Shown here: piece after piece, positions 55,842 to 64,000 of the stretch
How positions within the stretch are numbered: position 1 is the stretch's first letter
Layout of the letters: each line of letters begins with the position of its first letter
Source: Streptomyces ureilyticus
Lineage (GTDB): Bacteria; Actinomycetota; Actinomycetes; Streptomycetales; Streptomycetaceae
Length of the DNA stretch: 64,000 bases
Reading direction: 5' to 3'
Assembly (NCBI RefSeq): GCF_011045025.1
Contig: NZ_JAAKZX010000001.1
Location: 62,001-126,000, forward strand
Program-made: the position numbers and the translations under genes
The notes under the pieces: model-generated
Database searches by the model: none
Told to the model about the DNA's origin: nothing
What the model saw: the letters and a program-made list of their open reading frames with translations, nothing else

Positions 55842-57050
55842 ATGACCGCACCGCTGCACGAGGCCCACCCCAGCAGTCCCGGCCGCCGACTGCCCGATAC
55901 GCAGCAGGGCATGCGCCGCCGCAACCTCTCGCGCGTGATGCACACCGTCAGCGCCGAGGGGCCGCTGTCCCGTGCCGCCGTCGCCTCCCGCATCGGGCTG
56001 ACCCGGGCGGCCGTCTCCACCCTCGTGGACGAGCTGATCCGCTCGGGGCTCCTCGAAGAGCTCGGGCCCGAGCGCCCCGGCCGGGTGGGGCGGCCCGGCT
56101 CGGCGCTGGCCGTCAGCGGGCACGGCCCCGCCGGGATCGGCGCGGAAGTGGGCGTCGACCATCTCGCCGTGTGCGCGGTGGATCTGCGCGGCAAGGTGCG
56201 GGCACGGGCGGTTCGCCGCGGCGCCAACCGAGGCCGGTCGCCGGAGCCGGTACTGAGGGACCTGACCGCGCTGGTGCGCCAGGTCGTCGCCGACGCGGAC
56301 CGGGAAGGCCTGTGGCCCGCGGGTCTCGCCGTCGCCGTGCCCGGACTGGTGGCCCGCGACGCCCGGACCGTGGTTCGGGCCCCCAACCTCGACTGGCAGG
56401 ACACGGATCTCGGCGCGCTGCTACCCGGCGAACTCCCGCTGACGGTCGACAACGAGGCGAACTTCGGCGGGCTCGCCGAACTCTGGCTCAACGAGGCCGC
56501 ACCGCGCGACTTTCTGCATGTCTCGGCGGAGATCGGTATTGGTGGAGCTGTGGTCGTGGACGGTCGGCTGCTGCGCGGCAGGCATGGTTTCGCGGGCGAG
56601 TTGGGGCATGTGCCGGTACGTCCCGACGGGCCGGCCTGTGCGTGCGGCGGGCGGGGCTGTCTCGAGCAGTACGCGGGCGAGGAGGCCGTACTGCGTGTGG
56701 CGGGCCTGGAACCGGGCGAGAACGCCGTCGGGCTGCTCGCCGCGCGTGCCGCGCAGGACGACCAGGTCGTACGGCGGGCTCTGCACGACGCCGGAACAGC
56801 GCTCGGCATCGCGCTGACCGGCGCGGTCAATCTGCTGGACCCTGAAGCCGTGGTGCTGGGCGGAGCCCTGTCCGAACTCGCCCCGTGGCTGCTGCCATCG
56901 CTGGAACGGGAGTTGGCGCGGCGCACGGCCGGTCCCGCGTGCGCGGTGGCTGTCTCACGGCTCGGGCCAGAGGGTCCGCTGCTGGGCGCCGCGCACTCGG
57001 TGGTGCGGGCGGTGCTCGATGATCCGGCGGCGGTGGCGAGCGGAGCATAG
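55842..57050 (+). CDS. ROK-family transcriptional regulator (XylR-like)
   Basis: 402 residues from ATG 55,842. An N-terminal winged helix (about 25-90, SRAAVASRIGLTRAAVSTLVDELIRSGLL) is followed by a ROK sugar-kinase-like domain. The zinc motif CACGGRGCLEQY is near 265. The kinase-like fold binds the sugar effector; here D-xylose is the probable inducer because of position after xylB. Confidence 0.88.
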   Translation: MTAPLHEAHPSSPGRRLPDTQQGMRRRNLSRVMHTVSAEGPLSRAAVASRIGLTRAAVSTLVDELIRSGLLEELGPERPGRVGRPGSALAVSGHGPAGIGAEVGVDHLAVCAVDLRGKVRARAVRRGANRGRSPEPVLRDLTALVRQVVADADREGLWPAGLAVAVPGLVARDARTVVRAPNLDWQDTDLGALLPGELPLTVDNEANFGGLAELWLNEAAPRDFLHVSAEIGIGGAVVVDGRLLRGRHGFAGELGHVPVRPDGPACACGGRGCLEQYAGEEAVLRVAGLEPGENAVGLLAARAAQDDQVVRRALHDAGTALGIALTGAVNLLDPEAVVLGGALSELAPWLLPSLERELARRTAGPACAVAVSRLGPEGPLLGAAHSVVRAVLDDPAAVASGA

Positions 57051-57137
57051 TCCTGCACTCGCCCGCTCGTGTGGAATCTCTTCCGGTCCCTCCCCTGGCG
57101 GTGCCCCCTGTCCCAATCACCCTTGTGGGTGACCGAG

Positions 57138-57164
57138 TTATCCACAATGCCCGCGTTGTCCACG
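57138..57164 (+). promoter_or_regulatory. Tandem DnaA-box-like 9-mers
   Basis: TTATCCACA matches the consensus box exactly and TTGTCCACG differs from the Streptomyces-preferred TTGTCCACA by one base. Confidence 0.45.
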
Positions 57165-57295
57165 GATCTGGCCGGACCACTTCCTCCTCAACCGGCAAGC
57201 GCCGTACCGTAATTCACGCGAGCCGCCGCTGTCAGGGCGACGGAGACTTGTCCATGGACCGTGTGTCCAAGGACCCGGGGGATCGGGGGATTCAC

Positions 57296-57445
57296 ATGTC
57301 AGGAGTAGTGCTGCTGCGGTGTCGGAACGGGTCGGAGGCGGCAGGGATTCCGTGCGTGGCCAAGCTCCGCGAGGAGCGGCTGCCAGAACGCGAGATACCT
57401 CGCGGGCTGCACGCCCGGCTGCGCGAAACCAAGCACCGCCACTGA
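57296..57445 (+). CDS. Possible small basic protein
   Basis: 49 residues beginning MSGVVLLRCRNGSEAAGIPC and rich in Arg and Glu. ATG 57,296 follows GGGGGA. It has no recognised family, and the case rests on an open frame with a fair ribosome site, so it may be spurious. Confidence 0.3.
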   Translation: MSGVVLLRCRNGSEAAGIPCVAKLREERLPEREIPRGLHARLRETKHRH

Positions 57446-57466
57446 CCACCGAAAGGCAGTTCCCTC

Positions 57467-58078
57467 TTGAACCGTGCCGGCTTCTGGCCCCAGTCACTTC
57501 CCAGCAGGCGACGTGTCCTGCAGACAGCCGCCCTCGCCACACTCTCCACCGCGTTACTGCCCAGCACACGGGCGGACGCCCGGACTCCGGCGTTCGACTA
57601 CGCGCCCGCCGAGTGGGTTCCGGCGAGCCCCTCCAACTACACGGTCTCCGACCGCCCGAAGAGCCATCCCATCGACTTCGTGATCATCCATGTGGCGCAG
57701 GCGACCTACGCGACCACTCTGCGGATCTTCCAGAACCGGGAGAAGAACGTGTCCGCGCACTACGTCGTGCGATCGGCCGATGGTGGTGTCGCGCAGATAG
57801 TGCGGGAGCGCGACACCGCATGGCATGCGGGCAACTGGGACTACAACACACGCAGCATCGGTATCGAGCACGAAGGCTGGGTGGACAAGCCCGGATACTT
57901 CACCGACCGCATGTACGAGGGGTCGGCGAGATTGACCGCGGCGATCTGCACCAAGTACGGCATCCCCAAGGACCGCTCACACATCCTCGCGCACTATGAA
58001 GTGCCGGGCTCGGACCACACCGATCCGGGGCCGCACTGGGACTGGACACGGTATATAAGGCTGGTCAACTCCGCCTGA
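57467..58078 (+). CDS. Tat-exported N-acetylmuramoyl-L-alanine amidase
   Basis: 203 residues from TTG 57,467. A twin-arginine signal (SRRRVLQTAALATLSTALL) is followed by an amidase_2/PGRP-like domain: DFVIIHVAQATYATT, SAHYVVRSADGGVAQ, DTAWHAGNWDYNTRSIGIEHEGW and HYEVPGSDHTDPGPHWDW. The zinc ligands His are present. It cleaves the lactyl-amide bond of peptidoglycan outside the cell. Confidence 0.87.
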   Translation: MNRAGFWPQSLPSRRRVLQTAALATLSTALLPSTRADARTPAFDYAPAEWVPASPSNYTVSDRPKSHPIDFVIIHVAQATYATTLRIFQNREKNVSAHYVVRSADGGVAQIVRERDTAWHAGNWDYNTRSIGIEHEGWVDKPGYFTDRMYEGSARLTAAICTKYGIPKDRSHILAHYEVPGSDHTDPGPHWDWTRYIRLVNSA

Positions 58079-58199
58079 CAGGCGGGCCGTTCAAGTGCGG
58101 AAGTCCGTGGGCAAGGCAGCGCGGCCCGTGGGGAGCCCGCACCGAGCCCTGTACCGAGCCTGGTCGTGACGCTTGTCCGCGCTCGTCGCCGGAGTGACG

Positions 58200-59504
58200 A
58201 TGTCCCCAGCCGCATCGCCTTCCGGGGAGGCCGAGTTGTCCGATCCATGGGTGGCCCTGGAACCGGGGTCCGATCCCGTCGAGAGGGTACGGGTGCTGCG
58301 CCGCGCCCATGAGACGTTCACTGCGGCGGGCACGGTGCCGCTGCCGGTGCGTTCCGTGGTGGCCGACTCGTGGCGTCGCTCGGCGCGGGCCGGTGTGGGA
58401 CCGGACGGCACCGCATCCGTGGAGCTCACGGACGGCGACCTGGGCTCCTACCGTGCGGAGCACCCGCTTGCCAGGGTCATGCCGCTGTTCCGTGAACTCA
58501 TGGGCACGTTCGCGTCGGACGGCGAGCATCTCCTGGCGGTGTGCGACGCGCAGGGCAGGCTGCTGTGGGTCGAGGGCCACGCGGGGACCCGCCAGAGGGC
58601 GGACGGCATGAACTTCGTGCCGGGTGCGCGCTGGGCGGAGTCGGCAGTCGGTACGAATGCTCCGGGTACGGCGGTCGCTCTCGACCGGCCGGTGCAGGTC
58701 TTCGCGGCCGAGCACTTCATCCGGCGTGTGCAGCCGTGGACGTGCGCTGCGGCTCCCGTGCATGATCCGCGCACGGGACGGCTGTTGGGCGCGGTCGACA
58801 TCACCGGTGGGGACGGGCTCGCGCATCCGCACAGCCTGGGTTTCGTACAGGCCGTGGCGCGGGCTGCGGAGTCTCAACTGGCGCTGCTGGCACCGGCTCC
58901 GGCCACCACCGCCGCGCTCGAGCTGACCGCGCTGGGCCGCGATGAGGCGCTGCTCATGGCGGGCGGCCGCAGGCTGCGCCTGAGCCGCAGGCACAGCGAG
59001 ATCGTGGTGCTCCTGTCCCGGCACCCGGAGGGGCTGACCGGCGATGAGTTGCTGTGCGCGCTGTACGAGGACGAGTCGGTGACGCCGGTGACCCTGCGTG
59101 CGGAGCTGGCCCGGTTGCGGCGGCTCCTCGGGGCGGGGCTGCTCGGCTCACGGCCGTACCGGCTGGCGGTTCCGGTGGAGTCGGACATCGCGGTCGTGGA
59201 GCGAGGGCTCAGCACTGGGGCCGTAACGGCGGCGGCGAGGGCGTACGCGGGGCCGCTGCTGCCCGGTTCGCAGGCACCGGATGTGGTGCGGCTGCGTCGG
59301 AGGCTCGCCGACGGGCTGCGCGCAGCGCTCGTCTCCCGCCGCGATCCGGACCTGCTGGCGGACTGGGCGCACTCGCCGTGGGGCGAGGACGACCTCGACG
59401 TATGGCGGACGCTCGCCGCGATGCGGCCGACGGCGCCCGTACGGGCTCGCCTGAAGGAACTGGAGGCCGAGCAGTCGGCGCCGCGCGGGTGGACGGGACA
59501 CTAA
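58200..59504 (+). CDS. GAF-domain transcriptional regulator
   Basis: 434 residues from ATG 58,200 with GGAGTGACG upstream; a TTG at 58,173 is a weaker choice. Residues about 20-230 form an AcoR-type N-terminal GAF sensor (SWRRSARAGVGPDGT, FVPGARWAESAVGTNAPGTAV, AVDITGGDGLAHPHSLGFV). The rest is a winged-helix-like output (RRHSEIVVLLSRHPEGLTGDELLCALY). No AAA+ domain is fused. It lies directly before the aldehyde dehydrogenase gene and probably activates it. Confidence 0.83.
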   Translation: MSPAASPSGEAELSDPWVALEPGSDPVERVRVLRRAHETFTAAGTVPLPVRSVVADSWRRSARAGVGPDGTASVELTDGDLGSYRAEHPLARVMPLFRELMGTFASDGEHLLAVCDAQGRLLWVEGHAGTRQRADGMNFVPGARWAESAVGTNAPGTAVALDRPVQVFAAEHFIRRVQPWTCAAAPVHDPRTGRLLGAVDITGGDGLAHPHSLGFVQAVARAAESQLALLAPAPATTAALELTALGRDEALLMAGGRRLRLSRRHSEIVVLLSRHPEGLTGDELLCALYEDESVTPVTLRAELARLRRLLGAGLLGSRPYRLAVPVESDIAVVERGLSTGAVTAAARAYAGPLLPGSQAPDVVRLRRRLADGLRAALVSRRDPDLLADWAHSPWGEDDLDVWRTLAAMRPTAPVRARLKELEAEQSAPRGWTGH

Positions 59505-59657
59505 CGGCCCTCACCCGCCGCCACGGCCGCGCCTTTCGCCCCGCACCGCGCCCACTCCCCCGCCGTCTCGCGCAACGTACCTGCAACGTCTCCGCTCCTA
59601 CTCTCGCCCCGAGAGCCGCCCAACGGCGGGCGGTCCTTCCCCGGGAGGCAGAACAGC

Positions 59658-61181
59658 ATGACCCGTTACGCAGCGCCCGGCACCGACGGCGCGATCGTCT
59701 CCTACCAGGCGCGCTACGACCACTTCATCGGCGGCGAGTATGTGCCGCCGGCCCGCGGGCAGTACTTCGAGAACCCGAGCCCGGTGAACGGGCAGGCGTT
59801 CACGGAGATCGCGCGGGGCACGGCGGAGGACGTGGAGCGCGCGCTTGACGCAGCACACGCGGCCGCCCCCGCCTGGGGCCGCACTTCGGTGACCGCACGC
59901 GCCGATGTGCTCCTCAAGATCGCCGACCGTATGGAGGCGAATCTGGAGAAGCTGGCGGTTGCCGAGAGCTGGGAGAACGGCAAGCCGGTGCGCGAGACCC
60001 TGGCCGCCGACATCCCCCTCGCCATCGACCACTTCCGCTATTTCGCGGGGGCGATCCGTGCCCAGGAGGGGTCGCTCGGCGAGTTGGACGACGACACCGT
60101 CGCGTACCACTTCCATGAGCCGCTGGGTGTGGTGGCGCAGATCATCCCGTGGAACTTTCCGATCCTGATGGCGGTGTGGAAGCTGGCCCCCGCGCTCGCC
60201 GCGGGCAACGCGGTCGTCATCAAGCCCGCCGAGCAGACTCCGGCGTCCATCCACTACTGGATGAGCCTCATAGCGGATCTGCTGCCGCCGGGCGTCGTGA
60301 ACATCGTCAACGGGTTCGGGGTCGAGGCGGGCAAGCCGCTCGCGTCCAGTTCGCGCGTGGCGAAGGTCGCCTTCACCGGGGAGACCACGACGGGGCGGCT
60401 GATCATGCAGTACGCCTCCGAGAACATCAAGCCGGTCACGCTGGAACTCGGCGGCAAGTCCCCGAACATCTTCTTCGACGACGTGTGGGCGCGGGACGAC
60501 GACTTCCGTGACAAGGCGCTCGAGGGCTTCACGATGTTCGCGCTCAACCAGGGCGAGGTGTGCACCTGTCCTTCGCGGGCGCTCGTGCAGCAGGGCCACT
60601 ACAGCGAGTTCCTCGACGCGGCGGTCGCCCGCACCGAGCAGATCAAGCCCGGGCACCCGCTCGACACCGAGACGATGATCGGCGCCCAGGCCTCCAACGA
60701 CCAGCTGGAGAAGATCCTCTCCTACCTGGACATCGGCCAGCAGGAGGGCGCCAAGGTACTGACGGGTGGTCACCGTATCGAGTACGACGGTGAGTTGGCG
60801 GGCGGCTACTACGTCCAGCCGACGATCTTCCAGGGCGACAACCGGATGCGGATCTTCCAGGAGGAGATCTTCGGCCCGGTCGTCTCGGTCACGTCGTTCG
60901 CCGACTTCGACGACGCCATCAAGATCGCCAACGACACGCTGTACGGGCTCGGGGCCGGCGTATGGACGCGGGACATGAACACGGCGTACCGCGCGGGCCG
61001 TTCGATCCAGGCGGGCCGAGTGTGGACGAACTGCTACCACGCGTACCCGGCGCATGCGGCGTTCGGCGGCTACAAGCAGTCCGGCATCGGCCGCGAGAAT
61101 CACAAGATGATGCTGGAGCACTACCAGCAGACGAAGAACCTTCTTGTTTCATACAGTCCGAAGAAACTTGGGTTCTTCTAG
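59658..61181 (+). CDS. NAD-dependent aldehyde dehydrogenase
   Basis: 507 residues of the ALDH superfamily: [45 protein letters not shown] (catalytic Glu) and [11 protein letters not shown] (catalytic Cys). The sequence is close to acetaldehyde/chloroacetaldehyde dehydrogenases. The upstream GAF regulator fits alcohol- or aldehyde-induced expression. Confidence 0.9.
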   Translation: MTRYAAPGTDGAIVSYQARYDHFIGGEYVPPARGQYFENPSPVNGQAFTEIARGTAEDVERALDAAHAAAPAWGRTSVTARADVLLKIADRMEANLEKLAVAESWENGKPVRETLAADIPLAIDHFRYFAGAIRAQEGSLGELDDDTVAYHFHEPLGVVAQIIPWNFPILMAVWKLAPALAAGNAVVIKPAEQTPASIHYWMSLIADLLPPGVVNIVNGFGVEAGKPLASSSRVAKVAFTGETTTGRLIMQYASENIKPVTLELGGKSPNIFFDDVWARDDDFRDKALEGFTMFALNQGEVCTCPSRALVQQGHYSEFLDAAVARTEQIKPGHPLDTETMIGAQASNDQLEKILSYLDIGQQEGAKVLTGGHRIEYDGELAGGYYVQPTIFQGDNRMRIFQEEIFGPVVSVTSFADFDDAIKIANDTLYGLGAGVWTRDMNTAYRAGRSIQAGRVWTNCYHAYPAHAAFGGYKQSGIGRENHKMMLEHYQQTKNLLVSYSPKKLGFF

Positions 61182-61192
61182 AGCCTGAAGTC

Positions 61193-61227
61193 GGTTGCCT
61201 GGAGGCATCGTTGCGCTCCAGGCAACC
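61193..61227. terminator. Bidirectional terminator between aldehyde dehydrogenase and LacI genes
   Basis: A perfect 12-base stem GGTTGCCTGGAG / CTCCAGGCAACC with an 11-base loop between convergent genes. Confidence 0.8.
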
Positions 61228-61274
61228 CGACATGGTAGGTACCCGCTGTCATCAATGCGACCTCTCACCTGCGA

Positions 61275-62303
61275 CTACCTACGCGCCGAAATCTCTCCGC
61301 GGGGTGGCGCCGTTGAGGCGCGTACCACGAGTTCGGTGGCGAGTTCGATGTGGTGGGAGTCGACCTTTTCGCCGTTGGCCAGTCGGAGGGCGGTGCGCAG
61401 GGCGGCACCACCCATCTCCCGTAGTGGCTGGCGCACGGTGGTCAGTGGCGGTGAGGCCATCTGGGCGAGGTTTGTGTCGTCGAAGCCGACCACGCTCAGG
61501 TCTTCGGGGATGCGCAGGCCTCGGGCGCGGGCGGTCTCGATGACACCGAGGGCGATCTCGTCGTTGCCTGCGAAGATCGCCGTCGGTGGCTCTTGCAGGC
61601 CCAGTAGCGCCGTGGCGCCGAGCAACCCGGTCTCGTACGTGAAATCTCCGGGCTGGACGTAGAAGTCGGGTACCTGCGCTCCTTCCGCCTCCATGGCGGC
61701 GCGGTAGCCGTGCATGCGTGCCTGGTTGCATACGGCCATGGCCGGTCCGCCGATATAGGCGACGCGGCGGTGCCCCAGGGAGAGCAGGTGCCGGGTCGCG
61801 GCCAGGCCGCCGGTGAAGTTGGTCGACCCGACGCTGTGGACGCGGCTGTCCGGCAGGTGCAGTGGGTCCAGCACCACCAGCGGCAGCCCGGACCGGGCCA
61901 GTTCGTTCAGGTGCGCTGTGGTGTACACGCTGGTGACCGCGATGACGGCGCGGCGCCCGGCTGAGACCAGGTCCCGGGCCCAGTGCGGGGCATGGGACGC
62001 CTTGCTGATCACCACCGAGGCCCCCGATTCGGCGGCGGATTCGACGATGCCTTCCAGGGTCTCGGCCACGTACGACTTGAGGCCGCCCTGGAACTGCACC
62101 TCGATAGTCGGGCTTTCGACGACCTCGGTGTGGCGGAACACGGGCGCGAGGTAGTCGTGCTGATGCAGCAGTTCCTGCACCCGGCTGCGGGTGTGCGGCG
62201 CCACGTCACCGCGACCGTTGACCACTTTGGACACGGTCGCGACGGAGACTCCCGCCGCTTGGGCGATGTCCGCCAAGGTGGTGCGCCTGGCGTTCGGACG
62301 CAT
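61275..62303 (-). CDS. LacI-family transcriptional regulator (BxlR-like context)
   Basis: 342 residues from ATG 62,303. The helix-turn-helix TTLADIAQAAGVSVATVSKVVNG is followed by a periplasmic-binding-protein-like sugar domain (SVGSTNFTGGLAATRHLLSLGHRRVAYIGG, AGNDEIALGVIETARARGLRIPEDLSVVGFDD). It is divergent from a sugar-binding lipoprotein whose promoter has CGAAAnnnTTTCG-type sites, which resemble BxlR operators (CGAA-N-TTCG). It probably represses xylo-oligosaccharide uptake. Confidence 0.87.
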   Translation of the reverse strand: MRPNARRTTLADIAQAAGVSVATVSKVVNGRGDVAPHTRSRVQELLHQHDYLAPVFRHTEVVESPTIEVQFQGGLKSYVAETLEGIVESAAESGASVVISKASHAPHWARDLVSAGRRAVIAVTSVYTTAHLNELARSGLPLVVLDPLHLPDSRVHSVGSTNFTGGLAATRHLLSLGHRRVAYIGGPAMAVCNQARMHGYRAAMEAEGAQVPDFYVQPGDFTYETGLLGATALLGLQEPPTAIFAGNDEIALGVIETARARGLRIPEDLSVVGFDDTNLAQMASPPLTTVRQPLREMGGAALRTALRLANGEKVDSHHIELATELVVRASTAPPRGEISARR

Positions 62304-62374
62304 CGGTTCCTCCCAGCTGTACGTCCACCGGTGTGGTGAGCTGCCGGTCGGGCCGGCAATGCGGGTGGAACCGG

Positions 62375-62644
62375 TCAACCGTACGGCAACCCGGCACCGA
62401 GCTCGTCCGGAGAGGTGCCGACGGGCCCTTCAACCTCGACACGTCCGACGATCCGTGTGAGATCGCGTCCGGTGAACGCGGTCCGGGGCATGCACGCCGA
62501 CCAGTACACGTGCGACCCGTACGTGCGCGCTTGCGCCCGGTCCCAGCCATATCTGGGCGCAAGCACGGGGACGCCGGTCCGGGACTCCTCCGGGACCGCG
62601 TGCTGCGACTCGACAAGCACTCCGGCGCTCTCCACCGCGGTCAC
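62375..62644 (-). pseudogene. Possible remnant or short hypothetical coding region
   Basis: 89 residues from GTG 62,644, including ARTYGSHVYWSACMPRTAFTGRD and LTRIVGRVEVEGPVG. Codon use is coding-like and the sequence reads like the end of a larger enzyme. No upstream part follows in frame with coding character, and there is no clear ribosome site, so a decayed gene is likelier than a complete one. The family is not recognised. Confidence 0.35.
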
Positions 62645-62908
62645 CGGCGGCCGCCGTACACCCGGGTGAGGTGACGGGGACCATGTCGGGCGACCTCTGC
62701 CGGCGGAACGCTCCCGGGTTCCCGCGAACACATCGTCCGGAGGCACCACTTGTGGGCTCTCCGCCTGTCTGTCGCCGCCTTCGGCCACACGCCCCGGGCA
62801 GTTGCCGACGCAGCGGCTGCCGAACTGAGCGACCTTGTGCATGACCTGCACCGACAGTGCGTCAGCCGCGGCCATCGCATCGCCTCTCCGTCACCAACCA
62901 GTCGATTT

Positions 62909-62921
62909 CGAAACAATTTCG
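62909..62921. promoter_or_regulatory. CGAAACAATTTCG operator-like box
   Basis: Perfect 5-base inverted arms CGAAA and TTTCG with a 3-base spacer. Confidence 0.5.
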
Positions 62922-63003
62922 GTCCCTGCCAAGGCTTCTCGAGGGTCGTCCTTGCCCGATATTACGCGGCTGGCGGCAGCACGACAACGCGCCTGCACAC
63001 ACC

Positions 63004-63034
63004 TTGACAGGGCGTCAGCCCGAAACTTAATTTG
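63004..63034 (+). promoter_or_regulatory. Promoter with overlapping operator-like box
   Basis: A consensus TTGACA lies 17 or 18 bases before TTAATT or TAATTT. CGAAACTTAATTTG overlaps the -10, a position suited to repression by the divergently encoded LacI regulator. Confidence 0.5.
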
Positions 63035-63062
63035 CACGAACAGAGCTCGGAGAAGGCTGTTA

Positions 63063-63075
63063 CGAAAACCTTTCA
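63063..63075. promoter_or_regulatory. CGAAAACCTTTCA operator-like box
   Basis: A near-palindromic relative of the box at 62,909, with one mismatched end, about 45 bases before the gene start. Confidence 0.4.
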
Positions 63076-63120
63076 CCATGACTCACGAGAAGCCGATGGC
63101 TCTCGAGTGCGGAGAAAAAC

Positions 63121-64000
63121 ATGGCGCTCTCCCGACGTACCCTCCTCGGCCTGGCCGCCGGCGTGCCGGCCTCCGCGGCCCTCGCGGCCTGCGGCTCGTC
63201 CGGCCCCAGTAAGGGCGGCGGCGACGGCACGGCCACGTACTGGCACCTGAGCGGCCAGCCTCAGGAAGGCGTCAGGTCCGGTGCGGTGGAGCGGTTCAAC
63301 GAGGCCAACCCCAAGGGGCAGATCGAGGTCACCACCTTCGAGAACGACGCCTACAAGACGAAGATCAAGACCGCCATCGGCGCCGGGAAAGCGCCCACCA
63401 TCATCTGGGGGTGGGGCGGCGGCACGCTGCGCACCTACGTGGAGGCCGACCAGGTCGACGACCTCACCCCGTGGTTCGACGAGAACCCTGACATCAAGAA
63501 CCGGCTCTTCCCGTCCTCGTTCGGCGCGGCGACCGTCGACGGCAGGATCTACGCGATGCCGTTCGAGAGCGTGGAGCCGGTCGTCCTGTTCTACAACAAG
63601 AGGGTCTTCGACGACGTCGGCGTGGAGCCGCCCCAGTCCTGGGACGACATCATGGCCCTGGTGCCCAAGTTCAACGCGGAGGGCATAGCGCCGTTCTCCC
63701 TCGGCGGCCAGTCCCGGTGGACGAACATGATGTGGCTGGAGTTCCTGTTCGACCGCATCGGCGGCCCCGAGGTGTTCCAGGCCGTCTTCGACGGCGAGAA
63801 GGACGCCTGGTCCCACCCGGCCGCCATCGAGGCGCTGACCAAGGTGCAGGACCTGGTCAAGGCGGACGGATTCATCAAGGGCTTCTCCTCGATCACCGCG
63901 GACTCCAACGCCGACCAGGCGCTGCTGTACACCGACAAGGCCGCGATGATGCTGCAGGGCTCCTGGTCGTACGGCATCCAGCAGACCGAGGGCGGAGACT
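63121..64000 (+). CDS. Sugar ABC transporter binding lipoprotein (3' end outside window)
   Basis: 293 residues in the window, from ATG 63,121 (GGAGA upstream). A Tat-type signal SRRTLLGLAAGVPAS runs into lipobox ALAACGSS. The mature part is a family 1 solute-binding protein (TYWHLSGQPQEG, RFNEANPKGQIEVTTFENDAYKTKIKTAIGAGKAPTI, FYNKRVFDDVGVEPPQSWDD). The context of xylose genes, the LacI regulator and CGAAA boxes suggests a BxlE-like xylobiose or xylo-oligosaccharide binder, probably with permease genes beyond the window. Confidence 0.88.
   Translation, partial: MALSRRTLLGLAAGVPASAALAACGSSGPSKGGGDGTATYWHLSGQPQEGVRSGAVERFNEANPKGQIEVTTFENDAYKTKIKTAIGAGKAPTIIWGWGGGTLRTYVEADQVDDLTPWFDENPDIKNRLFPSSFGAATVDGRIYAMPFESVEPVVLFYNKRVFDDVGVEPPQSWDDIMALVPKFNAEGIAPFSLGGQSRWTNMMWLEFLFDRIGGPEVFQAVFDGEKDAWSHPAAIEALTKVQDLVKADGFIKGFSSITADSNADQALLYTDKAAMMLQGSWSYGIQQTEGGD

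Larger units (their letters stand above)
57051..57466. promoter_or_regulatory. Intergenic region with two DnaA-box-like sites
   Basis: The region holds TTATCCACA at 57,138 and TTGTCCACG at 57,156, spaced 18 bases in the same orientation, before the amidase gene. A short frame (57,296-57,445) is the only possible gene. Confidence 0.5.
62645..63120. promoter_or_regulatory. Control region of the sugar-binding lipoprotein gene
   Basis: 476 bases with no convincing gene. The right part holds three CGAAA-type boxes and a promoter-like TTGACA. Confidence 0.55.

Noticed and set aside
62750-63007. Plus-strand 85-codon frame
   Set aside because: It overlaps the operator boxes, has no ribosome site and has a composition unlike a protein.

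Overview
The window looks like a high-GC Streptomyces chromosome. The signs are very GC-rich third codon positions, a CvnABCD conservon, Tat and lipobox secretion signals, a 388-codon Streptomyces-type xylose isomerase and typical actinobacterial families (DUF3516 helicase, SNF2/SWIM pair, DUF5709, DUF6397, MHYT).

Region 1 (1 to about 24,180) is accessory DNA that reads as part of a conjugative element, either an ICE or an integrated plasmid. A giant leftward gene, truncated at the window edge, encodes at least 4,550 residues: an N6-adenine methyltransferase, an SF2/SNF2-like helicase, a zinc ribbon, two QLDLF sliding-clamp motifs and a tandem C-terminal repeat of about 563 residues. A small overlapping ORF precedes it. 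Divergent from it is a partition-like block: a ribbon-helix-helix-like protein, a ParA ATPase and a DNA-binding partner, with several palindromes that are candidate parS or operator sites. After a strong terminator, a leftward transfer block holds small proteins, a Pycsar-effector-like (PycTM) membrane protein, a spread-like membrane protein, an FtsK/TraB-type DNA translocase with a C-terminal winged helix, a small membrane protein and a lysine/glycine-rich secreted or membrane protein. No integrase or replication initiator is visible.

Region 2 (24,297 to about 46,060) is chromosomal: a GT39-like glycosyltransferase with an apparent 3' frameshift, an L,D-transpeptidase lipoprotein, a heterodimeric ABC exporter with complementary degenerate ATP sites, DUF5709, a membrane metal-dependent hydrolase, an RNA helicase, TesB thioesterase, DUF6397, an orphan roadblock protein, an F420-type oxidoreductase, the conservon, an MHYT sensor, a methyltransferase, small unknowns and a fatty-acid desaturase.

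Region 3 (46,307 to 64,000) starts with an SNF2 helicase translationally coupled to a SWIM-zinc-finger protein, then a secreted phytase-like esterase and a septum-formation-like membrane protein. It continues into pentose metabolism: divergent xylA and xylB around a palindromic operator, then a ROK repressor. Next come a Tat-exported amidase, a GAF-type activator followed by aldehyde dehydrogenase, and a LacI regulator divergent from a sugar-binding lipoprotein (truncated at the right edge) whose promoter carries CGAAAnnnTTTCG-like operators. The xylose genes plus a xylobiose-type binding protein suggest xylan-derived sugar use.
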